From the NCBI GenBank assembly GCA_965262315.1, contig CBDHFJ010000125.1, positions 1 to 62,065 of the forward strand: a stretch of DNA of 62,065 nucleotides, given 5' to 3'. Position 1 is the first letter of the stretch. Every line of letters begins with the position of its first letter. The position numbers were made by a program, and so were the translations under genes. Positions 1 to 9,127 of this stretch are shown one piece after another. The stretch comes from JBCCFK01 sp965262315. Its GTDB lineage: Bacteria; Actinomycetota; Acidimicrobiia; Acidimicrobiales; UBA8592. The notes under the pieces are model-generated. The model was not told where the DNA came from. It made no database searches and was given only the letters and a program-made list of their open reading frames with translations.

Positions 1-271
1 GGTGGCTGTCGGCGGCACCATGGTTTACTGCACTTGTTCAGTGGAGCCGGCCGAATGTGAAGAACGTGTTGATGCGTTTCTGACCGAATCAGGTGGCGTC
101 GCGCGGAAGTTTGCACGCCGCCCCATTGCAGCCAGTGAAATTGGCGACCATGCGGAGTGGCTGACCATCAAAGGTGATCTGCGCACGTTACCGTACCAGC
201 TACCCAACAACGACGCCGCTCTCGCTGGCATCGACGGCTTTTACGCAGCGCGCCTCGTTCGCTTGGCCTGA
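1..271 (+). CDS. rsmB: 16S rRNA m5C967 methyltransferase RsmB, C-terminal end (partial)
   Basis: The reading frame is open to the left edge, so this is the last ~90 residues of a longer protein. It carries the VYCTCS motif (motif VI of the RsmB/NOL1/NOP2/Sun family), whose cysteine is the catalytic nucleophile in these SAM-dependent rRNA methyltransferases. A conserved end follows: QLPNND, then GFYAARLVRL. The family methylates C967 of 16S rRNA. A heparinase-family gene directly downstream is, from memory, a common arrangement in Hyphomicrobiales. The family call is secure; substrate is inferred from the family. Confidence 0.9.
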   Translation, partial: VAVGGTMVYCTCSVEPAECEERVDAFLTESGGVARKFARRPIAASEIGDHAEWLTIKGDLRTLPYQLPNNDAALAGIDGFYAARLVRLA

Positions 272-406
272 TGCAAAGGCTGCTTCTCGGCCCCCCTTAT
301 TCCGAGGTTGCCCAAATGATGCCATGGCGCTGCGCTGACTTCATGCTATTCGATAACACAGTCATTGAGTCGGGCGCATTGCTTGGCCTATCGAGTGGAT
401 GAACAG

Positions 407-2110
407 ATGGCACCGTCTCTCACGCTTGCGGAACGATCGCGGTTGGCCCGCATCGCCGTCGATCGTGCGCGACGGTCATTGGTTGCACAAGCACTTCGGT
501 CACCACTTCTGAGTTGGCGCTACGGCTCACCAACCGCCGAGGAACTACTGATCGTGCCGCAAGAATTGCGCACGGCTGACCCAAGCTTCGCGGAAGAATT
601 GGCCCACGGACAACTCGGTCTCGGCGGCGCTGTTGCGTCAGTCGGCAGCGGCTCAATCTTTGATGTTGAAGCTCCGAGCGATGTATGGGCACGCGCACTC
701 CATGGTTTTGGGTGGCTGCGAAATCTGAGTGCCGCTGGCGAGGATGCGGATAGAGCATTGGCTCGGGATGCTGTTCTCACCTGGATCAACAGGTTCCCTC
801 CTAGTCAGGCTGGCGAAGCGTGGCAGCCGGACGTCGTCGGGCGACGTGTCCAGTCTTGGCTTTCAAATGTGCCATTCATTTTTGAAGGCATCGATGGCCC
901 GACCTATGACAAGATTTCGGACAGCCTCGGGCTGCATCTCGTACAGCTGGCAACCCGGTGGCGCGATGCACCTGACGGCTACCCGCGTCTTGAAGCGCTG
1001 ATTGGATTGATTTGCGGGTCGCTGTGCATTGCCGGGCGAGATGGCAATCTGGGCGAGTTTGAAAACGCTCTCCGCCAGGAGATCCAGACGCAAGTCCTGC
1101 CCGATGGAGGGCACATCAGCCGTAACACAACCATCGTCATTGAACTCCTGTTGGATCTGCTGCCACTGCAGACCTGTTTTGCGGCTCGCGATCACAAGTT
1201 TCCGCCCGAGCTGACCGCAGCAGTGGAGCGGATGTTACGGTACCTGCGGTTCATGCGGCTTGGCGATGGTTCGCTCGCGCGCTTCAACGGTGTCGGCGCC
1301 ACGCCTTATGACAGTCTCGCAACGCTGCTGGCCTATGATCCCGCTCCCGAGGCCAATCTTGCCGGCGCATCAAGCTCAGGCTATGCACGCCTACAATCCA
1401 AAAGCATGGTTCTGATTGCCGATGTTGGCCCACCGCCACCACTGCAATATGCGGGCCTTGCTTGCGCCGGAGCGCTGTCGTTTGAGTTGAGCATCAGCGG
1501 TCAAGCTTTGTTTGTAAATGCAGGCGCGCCGGGCCCGGCTGACCAGGAGTGGCTCGCAACATCACGCTCCACAGCGAGCCACAACACCTTATGTCTGAAC
1601 ACATCGTCCTCATCCAAGCTGCTACGCAACAAGCTGCTCAATCGGTTGGTGCGAGCATCGCCGATCCGATATCCCACCAACGTGACAAGCGAACTCGCCA
1701 AGGAACGCGATGGACCACGCCTGAAGACCATGCATGATGGTTATATGCGGAAGTACGGCTTGGTCCACAAGCGAGAGTTGTTTATGGCCAACGACGGTTC
1801 ACGTCTTGAGGGCGAAGACGTTATCGGCGCTGCAAAAGGCAGCGTGCGCTTTGCCCGCGATCTGCCTTATGCCGTGCATTTCCACCTTGGCAGCGGTGTG
1901 CTGTGCCATCACGATGATGACCCAGCGATCGCAATTCTCGAACTACCAACAGGCGAAACCTGCCGGTTGTCCGTCCAAGGCGCGACGGTATCGATCGAAG
2001 ACAGCATCAACTTTGCCGACGAAGCCGGACCAACACGGTCAAGCCAGATCATTCTGCGCGGCGCTTCGTTTGGAGAGACCCGCGTGAACTGGACGCTAGA
2101 ACTGCTTTAA
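407..2110 (+). CDS. Heparinase II/III family protein
   Basis: A protein of about 567 residues with the helical N-terminal toroid (roughly residues 1-330) and the beta-rich heparinase II/III C-terminal domain. The signature SRSTASHNTL, containing a conserved histidine region, lies near residue 390. The family cleaves uronate-containing polysaccharides by beta-elimination. Alphaproteobacterial members beside rsmB are widespread and uncharacterised, so substrate is unknown. The ATG at 407 gives a family-like start; an in-frame TTG at 365 would add 14 residues. No clear Shine-Dalgarno precedes either. It converges on xerD with a 22-base gap. Confidence 0.85.
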   Translation: MAPSLTLAERSRLARIAVDRARRSLVAQALRSPLLSWRYGSPTAEELLIVPQELRTADPSFAEELAHGQLGLGGAVASVGSGSIFDVEAPSDVWARALHGFGWLRNLSAAGEDADRALARDAVLTWINRFPPSQAGEAWQPDVVGRRVQSWLSNVPFIFEGIDGPTYDKISDSLGLHLVQLATRWRDAPDGYPRLEALIGLICGSLCIAGRDGNLGEFENALRQEIQTQVLPDGGHISRNTTIVIELLLDLLPLQTCFAARDHKFPPELTAAVERMLRYLRFMRLGDGSLARFNGVGATPYDSLATLLAYDPAPEANLAGASSSGYARLQSKSMVLIADVGPPPPLQYAGLACAGALSFELSISGQALFVNAGAPGPADQEWLATSRSTASHNTLCLNTSSSSKLLRNKLLNRLVRASPIRYPTNVTSELAKERDGPRLKTMHDGYMRKYGLVHKRELFMANDGSRLEGEDVIGAAKGSVRFARDLPYAVHFHLGSGVLCHHDDDPAIAILELPTGETCRLSVQGATVSIEDSINFADEAGPTRSSQIILRGASFGETRVNWTLELL

Positions 2111-2132
2111 TGGTTTGAGGCATAGCAACGGC

Positions 2133-3077
2133 TCAACGGCTGGCCAACGGATGATGCTCGTTGACAAGCTTCTTCAAACGTTCCTCAAGCACGTGCGTAT
2201 AGATCTCCGTGGTGGAGATATCGGCGTGGCCGAGCAACTGCTGCACTGCCCGCAAGTCAGCGCCGCGATCCAGAAGATGACTGGCGAAGGCGTGCCTCAA
2301 AACATGCGGGCTGACACGTTCCGGTGAAATATCCGCAGCCTCGGCAGCCTCTTTCAAATCCTGCGCAAAGCGTTGCCGCGTGAGGTGACCAGCAGCCCCG
2401 GATGATGGGAACAGCCATTTGCTGGCGGTGGCGCGCACGGCTTCCCTGTCAGGCTCGCCGTCCGCCGTGAGGCCAAGATAGCGATTGAGTGCGCGTCGAG
2501 CCGGCGCACTCAGCGGCACCTGGCGCTCGCGGCCACCCTTGCCTTTGATCGTGAGCATGCGCCCGTCACCTCGCAGGACAGCGCGCGGCAGTGAAACCAG
2601 TTCACTCACTCGCATGCCGGTGGCGTATAGAAGTTCGAGCAGACAATGAAAGCGAATGGCGCGGGCGCGGTCCTTGCCAGACGTGGCCTCGATCATCGCT
2701 TCAGCCGTTTCGATAAGCTTGTCCACTTCGGCAACGCTCAGGGTCTTGGGAAGCGGCCGCTTCTTTTTCGGCGCTGCAACCGAGAAGGCGGGGTTCTCGT
2801 CGAGTATACCCTCCGCAACGAGAAACTTCATGAATTGGCGAATGGCCGATAGCCGCCGTGCCCTAGATGTCGGCGCGAGGCCGGCGGCAGCTTGCTCGCC
2901 GAGATAGGTTGTGATGTGAGCCTGCGTCGTCTGGATCACGTCAACGCCTTCGCGCCGCAAAAAGCCGAAGAAGTCTTCGAGATCGCGTGTGTAGCTCTCG
3001 ACCGTGTTCGCCGCCACGCCGCGCTCAGCGGTGATCGTTTCGATGAACGACGCCAATAGGTCACTCGATGTCGGCAT
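2133..3077 (-). CDS. xerD: Site-specific tyrosine recombinase XerD
   Basis: This 314-residue protein has an N-terminal SAM-like core-binding domain (residues ~5-90) and a C-terminal catalytic domain. The tyrosine recombinase residues are visible: Arg in ATGMRVSEL, Lys in the KGKGGRERQVPL hairpin, the HVLRHAFASHLL block (H-x-x-R), the LGH histidine and the nucleophile in TEIYTHV. With XerC it resolves chromosome dimers at dif. Length, intact motifs and the lack of repeats or other mobile genes around it favour the housekeeping enzyme over a phage or integron integrase. ATG start. Confidence 0.92.
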   Translation of the reverse strand: MPTSSDLLASFIETITAERGVAANTVESYTRDLEDFFGFLRREGVDVIQTTQAHITTYLGEQAAAGLAPTSRARRLSAIRQFMKFLVAEGILDENPAFSVAAPKKKRPLPKTLSVAEVDKLIETAEAMIEATSGKDRARAIRFHCLLELLYATGMRVSELVSLPRAVLRGDGRMLTIKGKGGRERQVPLSAPARRALNRYLGLTADGEPDREAVRATASKWLFPSSGAAGHLTRQRFAQDLKEAAEAADISPERVSPHVLRHAFASHLLDRGADLRAVQQLLGHADISTTEIYTHVLEERLKKLVNEHHPLASR

Positions 3078-3272
3078 GGTTATTAGTTCCGCGAATCAGC
3101 AACGTTTGAGGCAAAGTATCCGATTTACGTCGATCGTGCGCACAAGCACACGCTCAGCGGCAAGACGGGATATGCTGGAATTGGCGCAATAATATTCCAA
3201 CTCCGATCTTAGCCTGGTTGCAACATTCCAAGGCCTCTACGATGATCCCTGTTGACTGACTTCCCATCCCAT
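3078..3272. promoter_or_regulatory. Divergent intergenic region xerD/hyuA with an inverted repeat
   Basis: About 195 bases separate the divergent xerD and hyuA starts, so promoters for both should lie here. It holds an AT-rich patch (around 3186-3200) and a TGGAAT...ATTCCA inverted repeat (3176-3181 and 3194-3199, 12-base gap) that could be an operator for the hyu run. This is pattern only; no regulator gene is adjacent. In many Hyphomicrobiales, from memory, xerD is divergent from aroK, and here that neighbour is replaced by hyuA. Confidence 0.25.
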
Positions 3273-5381
3273 ATGGAGAACATCGTGAAGCGCTATGGCC
3301 TTGGCATCGATATCGGCGGCACGTTTACCGACATCGTCGTCTACGACACCAGAACCGGGCAGCAGTTCAACCGCAAGGAACTCACCACGCACGATGATCC
3401 ATCCGTCGGGGTAATGACTGGTATCGACGGCTTGCTGGCCGATGGGTCTGTGACCGCTTCGGAAGTCGGCCGGGTAGTTCATGCCACGACGCTGTTCACG
3501 AACGCTCTGATCGAGCGCAAGGGTGCCGTTACCGGTCTGCTCACGACCCGTGGATTTCGCGACACTCTCGAGATCGGGCGCGAGCGCAAATACGAGCTCT
3601 ATGACATTTCGATCCAGAAGCCCGCGCCTCTGGTGCCGCGCCACCTGCGCCTCGAGATCGACGAGCGACTCAACCCGGACGGCAGCGTATTTCGGCCACT
3701 GGATGAGGCAAGTGTACTCACTGCAACGCGCCAGTTGGTAGACCAGGGCGTTCGATCGGTCGCGATTACCTATCTGCATTCTTATGCCAACCCGGCGCAC
3801 GAGCACCGCACGCTGGAACTTCTAGCTGCTGAGTTCCCTGACCTTTCGCTAAGCGCCTCGGTCGACGTGGCACCGGAAATCCGCGAATACGAACGCACGT
3901 CAACCACGGCCTGCAACGCTTACATCAAACCGCTCGCTGTAAACTACCTCTCCACACTTGCCGAGCGGATTGCCTCGCGCGGCATAGATGCCACTCTGCT
4001 GCTGATGCTCTCCAACGGCGGCCTGACAAACCTCGATGAAGCCAAACGCATGCCGGTCCAGTTACTCGAATCCGGCCCTGCGGCTGGCGCGTTGGTGGCA
4101 GCGCATTTCGGCAGCGCCGACGGTGGCAATCACGTTCTGGCGTTTGATATGGGTGGCACGACGGCAAAGCTGAGCGTTATCGACAACGGCCGCCCGACTG
4201 TGGCTTACAATTTCGAGGCGGCGCGCCAGAAGCGGTTCATTGAAGGCAGCGGTTTGCCGATCCGGATTTCGACGCTGGAGCTGATCGAGATCGGTGCCGG
4301 TGGCGGGTCGATCGCACATACCGATGCAATCGGCTTGTTGAAGGTGGGTCCGCGGAGTGCAGGTTCGGAGCCTGGGCCAGCCGCCTATGGCCGTGGCGGC
4401 ACATCGCCGACCGTGACCGATGCGGATTTCCTGCTCGGCTATCTCGATCCCAAATTCTTTGCCGGCGGCACGATGGCGATCGACATGGATGCCGTTGAAC
4501 GTGCGTTCGTACCACTCAGTACCGTAACCGGAATGACGCCGGCGACGCTCGCCTGGGGGATCCATGATGTGGTGAACGAGAACATGGCCAATGCGGCGCG
4601 GGTTCATATCGCGGAGCACGGCAAAGATCCGCGGATCTACAACCTGCTCTCAACCGGTGGGGCGGGTCCAGTGCACGCCTACTATGTCGCCAAGAAACTA
4701 GGGCTGCAGGCACTGATTGTGCCGCCGGCTGCTGGCGTCGCGTCAGCACTTGGGCTACTGATCGCACCGGCACGCATCGACCGCGTCGCCACAATCGCGC
4801 GCGAGTTTGATGCGCTTGACTGGTCCGAGCTAGAGGCAACGTTCACCGCGCTTGAGCAAGATGCAAGGCGCGTCCTTAATGAAACCAATTTGCCGGGCGA
4901 CAAGGCGGAGATCCAACGGCTCGCCGATATCCGATACGTTGGACAGGCATCCGAATTGGTCGTGGCGCTGCCCGGCGGGCCTTATAACGCCGCGTCGGAA
5001 CAAGCGTTAGTTGAGGCCTTCGAGGCAAGCTACATAGCGTCCTTCACGCGGACACCGCCGACGACTCCGATCGAGATCATCAACATCCGCGTGACGGCCA
5101 CATTGGCCGTTCCTGGCAGCGCATTGCAGCACAACGCCGATATGGCGGACGGCTCCGGCAAGACGGCTCGCAAGGGTGAGCGTGACGCCTACTTCCCAGA
5201 GGCCGGCAAGCGGATCGCAACATCCGTTTATGACCGCTATGCCCTCAAACCGGGCGACAGCTTTGATGGTCCGGCCATCATCGAAGAGCGCGAGTCGACC
5301 ATGATCATTGGCCCGGAAGGCCATTGCGCCGTTGCCGACAGCGGCAACCTCATTATCACCATTCAGAAGGACAAGGCTTGA
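3273..5381 (+). CDS. hyuA: Hydantoinase/oxoprolinase family protein, subunit A (HyuA-like)
   Basis: About 702 residues. The N-terminal Hydant_A_N domain opens with the phosphate-binding signature GIDIGGTFTDIVVYD. The central hydantoinase A domain has LLESGPAAGALVAA and the second nucleotide-binding signature FDMGGTTAK. The family (N-methylhydantoinase, 5-oxoprolinase, acetone/acetophenone carboxylase ATPase subunits) hydrolyses cyclic amides or carboxylates ketones using ATP. Size and partner fit two-subunit HyuA/HyuB enzymes; true substrate cannot be read from sequence. ATG at 3273 is preferred over the upstream TTG at 3252. Its stop overlaps the hyuB start (TGATG). Confidence 0.88.
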   Translation: MENIVKRYGLGIDIGGTFTDIVVYDTRTGQQFNRKELTTHDDPSVGVMTGIDGLLADGSVTASEVGRVVHATTLFTNALIERKGAVTGLLTTRGFRDTLEIGRERKYELYDISIQKPAPLVPRHLRLEIDERLNPDGSVFRPLDEASVLTATRQLVDQGVRSVAITYLHSYANPAHEHRTLELLAAEFPDLSLSASVDVAPEIREYERTSTTACNAYIKPLAVNYLSTLAERIASRGIDATLLLMLSNGGLTNLDEAKRMPVQLLESGPAAGALVAAHFGSADGGNHVLAFDMGGTTAKLSVIDNGRPTVAYNFEAARQKRFIEGSGLPIRISTLELIEIGAGGGSIAHTDAIGLLKVGPRSAGSEPGPAAYGRGGTSPTVTDADFLLGYLDPKFFAGGTMAIDMDAVERAFVPLSTVTGMTPATLAWGIHDVVNENMANAARVHIAEHGKDPRIYNLLSTGGAGPVHAYYVAKKLGLQALIVPPAAGVASALGLLIAPARIDRVATIAREFDALDWSELEATFTALEQDARRVLNETNLPGDKAEIQRLADIRYVGQASELVVALPGGPYNAASEQALVEAFEASYIASFTRTPPTTPIEIINIRVTATLAVPGSALQHNADMADGSGKTARKGERDAYFPEAGKRIATSVYDRYALKPGDSFDGPAIIEERESTMIIGPEGHCAVADSGNLIITIQKDKA

Positions 5382-7003
5382 TGAGCGCATCGTCCGACAC
5401 CCGCTTCGACCCAGTCACGCTTGAGATCCTTTGGACGCGCATGATCTCGGCCGTCGATGAAGCCGCCAAGGCCTTGCGCCGAACGTCATTCTCGACGCTG
5501 GTCAACGAGTCGAACGATTTCTCGTGCGTGCTGACGGATGCAACCGGTCAGTCTCTGGCGCAGAACACTGAGAGCATTCCGTCGTTCATCGGAACGCTGC
5601 CGGTCACGGTGAAGCACTTCATTGCGGAGATCGGCGTAGAGAACATGGCCCCCGGCGATGTGCTCGTGACCAACACGCCATGGATCGCGACCGGGCATCT
5701 CAACGACATCACCGTCGCGCGACCAATCTTTCGCCACGGTAAGATCGTCGCCTTCGCAGCGTCGACAGCGCATGCACCGGACATTGGCGGCAAGGTTCGC
5801 TCCGTCGAGGCCCGCGAGGTCTTCGAGGAAGGCTTTCACATCCCGGTGATGAAGCTCATCAACACCGGAGAGCCGGATGCGACCTTGTTCAAGTTGCTGC
5901 GGGCTGCCGTCAGGACACCGGATCAGACCGAGGGCGATCTCTGGGCGCAGCTCACCGGGCTGGAATTGATGGAGCGCCGGCTCTCAGAGCTGATGGAAGA
6001 ATACTGCCTCGACGATCTCGAGGGTTTTGCCGCCGAAGTTCTTGGGCGTTGTGAACAAGCCATGCGGGCCGCAATCCATGAACTGCCGGACGGCGATTAC
6101 CCTTATGAGTTCCAAACGGACGGCATCGACGAACCGTTTACGTTCAAGGCGCTCGTGACGGTCGCCGGCGACACCGTCACCGTCGACTTCACTGGAACGT
6201 CGGCACAAGTCAGCCGCGCGATCAACTGCACGATGACATACACATTCGCGATGGCCGCCTATGCGCTCAAATGTGCCTTGCTACCTGACTTGCCCAATAA
6301 CGAAGGCATTTTTCGGTGCCTGAACGTAACGGCACCAGAAGGGACAATCGTCAATCCGACCTATCCGGTTGCCGTCGGCGGCCGCATGGCGACAGGCCAC
6401 TACGTGCCGATCGCGATCTTCGGTGCGTTGGCCCCTGTGCTGGGGGATCGCACCATGGCGGCGTCGGGCTCACCCTTGTGGAGTATCATTCAGACAGGTG
6501 TCCGGCCCAACGGGAAAACCTACGCCAACGTGCTCTTCTTCAACGGCGGCATGGGCGCGACCAATTCCGGCGATGGCCAAAGCACCTATTCATGGCCGAG
6601 CAATATCTCCAATGTCCCGATTGAACTGATCGAGCGCAACAGCGCGCTGTTTGTCCACCATAAGGAGCTGCGTGAAGGCAGTGGCGGAAACGGCCGTCAT
6701 CGCGGCGGCCTCGGGCAGGAGATACATTTCGAAGTGCGCTCGGAGACGCCGATCGGCATGATCTTCATGGCGGAGCGCTGCAAGTTCGCAGCACCAGGAT
6801 TTGGCGGCGGCGAAGCAGGGGCGACCGGCGAAGTGCGCATTGACGGCGAAGCGATCGACTATCGCCAGAACGTCGTTCTGAAAAACGGCCAGACGATCAC
6901 GCTTCGCACGCCGGGTGGTGGCGGCTACGGCCCTGCCGGCGAGCGCGAGCCGGACGCCGTCAAGGCAGACGCAGAAGCGGGCTACGCAGGAGAGGCATCA
7001 TGA
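5381..7003 (+). CDS. hyuB: Hydantoinase B family protein (HyuB-like)
   Basis: 540 residues matching hydantoinase B/oxoprolinase (HyuB). It begins at the ATG overlapping the hyuA stop by one base, then reads FDPVTLEILWTRM. Family blocks include SIPSFIGTLP, DVLVTNTPWIATGHLNDI, the glycine-rich GGMGATNSGDG region and the C-terminal GGGGYG. It should form the second subunit of the ATP-dependent hydantoinase/oxoprolinase-type enzyme with HyuA. Translational coupling on both sides (1 base with hyuA, 4 bases with the next gene) marks one operon. Confidence 0.88.
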   Translation: MSASSDTRFDPVTLEILWTRMISAVDEAAKALRRTSFSTLVNESNDFSCVLTDATGQSLAQNTESIPSFIGTLPVTVKHFIAEIGVENMAPGDVLVTNTPWIATGHLNDITVARPIFRHGKIVAFAASTAHAPDIGGKVRSVEAREVFEEGFHIPVMKLINTGEPDATLFKLLRAAVRTPDQTEGDLWAQLTGLELMERRLSELMEEYCLDDLEGFAAEVLGRCEQAMRAAIHELPDGDYPYEFQTDGIDEPFTFKALVTVAGDTVTVDFTGTSAQVSRAINCTMTYTFAMAAYALKCALLPDLPNNEGIFRCLNVTAPEGTIVNPTYPVAVGGRMATGHYVPIAIFGALAPVLGDRTMAASGSPLWSIIQTGVRPNGKTYANVLFFNGGMGATNSGDGQSTYSWPSNISNVPIELIERNSALFVHHKELREGSGGNGRHRGGLGQEIHFEVRSETPIGMIFMAERCKFAAPGFGGGEAGATGEVRIDGEAIDYRQNVVLKNGQTITLRTPGGGGYGPAGEREPDAVKADAEAGYAGEAS

Positions 7004-8055
7004 ACTCGTCAATCCGGATAGACCTGATCAGCGATACTGGCACACGTCCGACACAAGGCATGCGCGATGCGATGGCGAGCGCCGAGGTTGGCGACGAGCA
7101 ACTCGGCGAAGACCCAAGCGTCAACGCGCTTTGCGAACGTGTTGCGGCCCTGCTTGGCAAGGAAGCCGCGATCTATCTGCCGTCCGGCATCATGAGCAAT
7201 CTGATTGCCATTCTCGTTCACTGCCGCCCCGGTGACGAGATCATTGCTGCGGGGAATGCGCACATTATCAGCTCGGAAGGCGCCGGACCGTCCGCCATCG
7301 CTGGCGCCATGATTACGACGATCGACACGCCTGATGGTCGCTTCAGCGTTGATGATTTCGCAGCGCGCATCCGCCCCAGGCGCGCGCGGGTCCCGCGAAC
7401 ACGCATGCTCACCGTTGAGCAGACCTCGAACCGCGGCGGTGGAACGATCTGGCCGGTAACGACACTGGAAGCGCTGGCGGCGAAAGCGGCGGAAAATGAC
7501 ATCGCCGTCCACATGGACGGTGCCCGCCTGCTCAATGCCGCTGTCGCCACCAATTCGAAACCAGCGGATTTCACGGCCCATTGCGACAGCACGTGGCTCG
7601 ATCTTTCCAAGGGCCTCGGCTGTCCGGTCGGCAGCGTCCTGACCGGCTCCCGCGCGTTCATTGATGAGGCGTGGGTCTGGAAGCATCGCCTCGGCGGTGC
7701 CATGCGCCAGGCCGGCGTGATCGCAGCGGCCGGGCTGTACGCGCTCGATCACCATGTCGACCGGCTGGCAGAGGACCATGCAAACGCGCGGCGATTGGCC
7801 GATGGCATCCGCGATCTGCCGGGCGTTGCCATCTTAGGCGACCGCGTCGAAACGAACCTCGTCTTTATTGATGTCTCGGCAACAGGGCGCCCCGCGCCGG
7901 ACATCGCCAAGCAACTGCTCGCTGAGCACGGCGTCCGCATGGGCGCGCCGTCCGCCACCACCTTGCGCGCGGTAACGCATCTCGATGTAACCGAGCCCGA
8001 AATTGATGAAGCAATCGCCGCCTTCCGGTCCGTCTGCCAAGGTCAAGCCGCCTAG
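7000..8055 (+). CDS. L-threonine aldolase family PLP enzyme
   Basis: 351 residues of the beta-eliminating lyase/threonine aldolase fold: N-terminal DLISDTGTRPTQGM, HMDGARLLNA around residue 172 (substrate/PLP pocket), and the PLP lysine in WLDLSKGLGCPVGS near residue 205. These enzymes split beta-hydroxy-alpha-amino acids, such as threonine to glycine and acetaldehyde. ATG at 7000 overlaps the hyuB stop (ATGA) and follows a good AGGAGAGG site. Co-transcription with hyuAB suggests a catabolic pathway in which ring opening yields an amino acid for aldol cleavage; that is inference. Confidence 0.88.
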   Translation: MNSSIRIDLISDTGTRPTQGMRDAMASAEVGDEQLGEDPSVNALCERVAALLGKEAAIYLPSGIMSNLIAILVHCRPGDEIIAAGNAHIISSEGAGPSAIAGAMITTIDTPDGRFSVDDFAARIRPRRARVPRTRMLTVEQTSNRGGGTIWPVTTLEALAAKAAENDIAVHMDGARLLNAAVATNSKPADFTAHCDSTWLDLSKGLGCPVGSVLTGSRAFIDEAWVWKHRLGGAMRQAGVIAAAGLYALDHHVDRLAEDHANARRLADGIRDLPGVAILGDRVETNLVFIDVSATGRPAPDIAKQLLAEHGVRMGAPSATTLRAVTHLDVTEPEIDEAIAAFRSVCQGQAA

Positions 8056-8108
8056 AACAGCCGCCTGCAATCCAATTCCCTTATCGCCAAACGAGCGAGG
8101 TCCACCCC

Positions 8109-8399
8109 GTGTCCCAAGTTACCCCTGCAGCCCGCGTTACGCGGGTGTCGACATCGCCAAGCGCCATGGCTTCACAGCGCGCGCGTGAGCTGAAGGCCGA
8201 AGGCCACGACGTGATCGCCCTCAGTTCCGGCGAGCCCGATTTCCAGCCGCCGGCACACGTCATCGAAGCAGCGCACGCCGCCATGCTCGCCGGCCAGACC
8301 AAGTACACGACCATGACCGGCACCGCCGAGCTCAAGGCCGCCATCTCAGAAAAGTTCCGCCGCGAGAACGGGCTCGACTACGGACCGTCCGAGATCATG
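8109..8399 (+). pseudogene. Class I/II aminotransferase (AspC/AatA-like), N-terminal fragment cut at the contig joint
   Basis: GTG start, then VTRVSTSPSAMASQRARELK and the hallmark LSSGEPDFQPP, YTTMTGTAELK and KFRRENGLDYGPSEIM of aspartate aminotransferase-type PLP enzymes. After residue ~97 the family sequence stops, and the frame runs 12 unrelated residues to a stop at 8435. The family is ~400 residues with its PLP lysine near 235, so three quarters are missing. The break coincides with the start of headless actinobacterial ABC sequence. This is probably an intact gene truncated by misassembly, not a natural pseudogene. Confidence 0.85.
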
Positions 8400-8404
8400 G
8401 CAGC
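8395..8404. other. Probable chimeric assembly junction (alphaproteobacterium / actinobacterium)
   Basis: On the left the aminotransferase frame stays family-like to GPSEIM. On the right, another frame is ABC-ATPase-like from about 8,400 (DPRADAETSMNIGLAPQQE). Both genes are cut internally, no repeat, tRNA or mobile element lies at the joint, and base composition and start-codon habits change here. A one-point join of two unrelated genomes explains all of it. Confidence 0.85.
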
Positions 8405-9127
8405 GACCCTCGCGCCGACGCCGAGACCTCGATGAACATCGGGCTCGCTCCCCAGCAGGAGTCCGTGTTCGAGACCCTCACCGCTCGCGAGTTCGTCGAA
8501 CTCTCCGGTCGCCTCCAGGGCCTTCCCGATCCCCGAGCCGCCGCCGAACAGGCGCTCGCGGTGGTCGAGCTGGACGCCTCCGATCGCCGCAAGCTGCCCA
8601 CGTACTCGAAGGGCATGCGCCAGCGGGTCAAGCTGGCGCAGGCCATCGTCCACGACCCGGCGGTGATCATGCTGGACGAGCCATTGACCGGCCTCGACCC
8701 GCGCCAACGCCTCCACATGGTCGACCTGTTCCATCGCCTGGGCGATCAGGGGCGGTGCGTGATCGTGTCGAGCCACGTGCTCGAGGAGGTCGAGCGGTTC
8801 GGGTCCAACGTGCTCGTGATCGCGAAGGGTCGCCTGGCCGCACAGGGCGACTTCCGCGCCATCCGCGAGCTGCTGGACGACCGTCCCCGGCGAGTTCGCG
8901 TCCGCACCGACAAGCCCCAGCTGCTCGCCGGCGCCCTGGTGGCGTCAGGCACGGTCTCGGGCGTGCGCATGGAGCCCGACCACGTCGAGATCGACACCCA
9001 CGACGCCCGAAGCCTGGCCGCAGCGATCGCGCCGCTGGCCCGGCGAGAAGATGCTCGCCTCCTCGAGGTGCGCCCCCTCGACGAAGACCTCGAAAGCGTC
9101 TTCCGCTACCTCGTGGAGCGCCGATGA
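8400..9127 (+). pseudogene. ABC transporter ATP-binding protein, N-terminally truncated at the contig joint
   Basis: About 240 residues of an ABC-2 type ATPase (CcmA/NatA-like): Q-loop region IGLAPQQESVFETLTAREF, signature YSKGMRQRVKLAQAI, Walker B AVIMLDEPLTGLDP, the H-loop in VIVSSHVLEEVE, then a ~100-residue C-terminal extension. Walker A and roughly the first 70 residues are absent because the sequence begins at the joint; the ATG at 8432 is not the true start. The stop overlaps the ATG of a 22-aa ORF. It should energise the downstream permease. Confidence 0.85.

Noticed and set aside
2133..3077. Integrase of a mobile element near the phylum switch
   Set aside because: The recombinase has full XerD length and motifs, lies 5 kb from the joint, and no attachment-site duplication or cargo boundary is visible.
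1..8399. Natural horizontal transfer of an alphaproteobacterial segment
   Set aside because: It includes housekeeping rsmB and xerD in a typical alphaproteobacterial setting, and the joint cuts two genes with no mobile signature. Misassembly is simpler.
8432..9127. Complete 231-aa ABC ATPase starting at ATG 8432
   Set aside because: Walker A is missing and family-like sequence continues upstream of the ATG to the joint, so this is an internal methionine.
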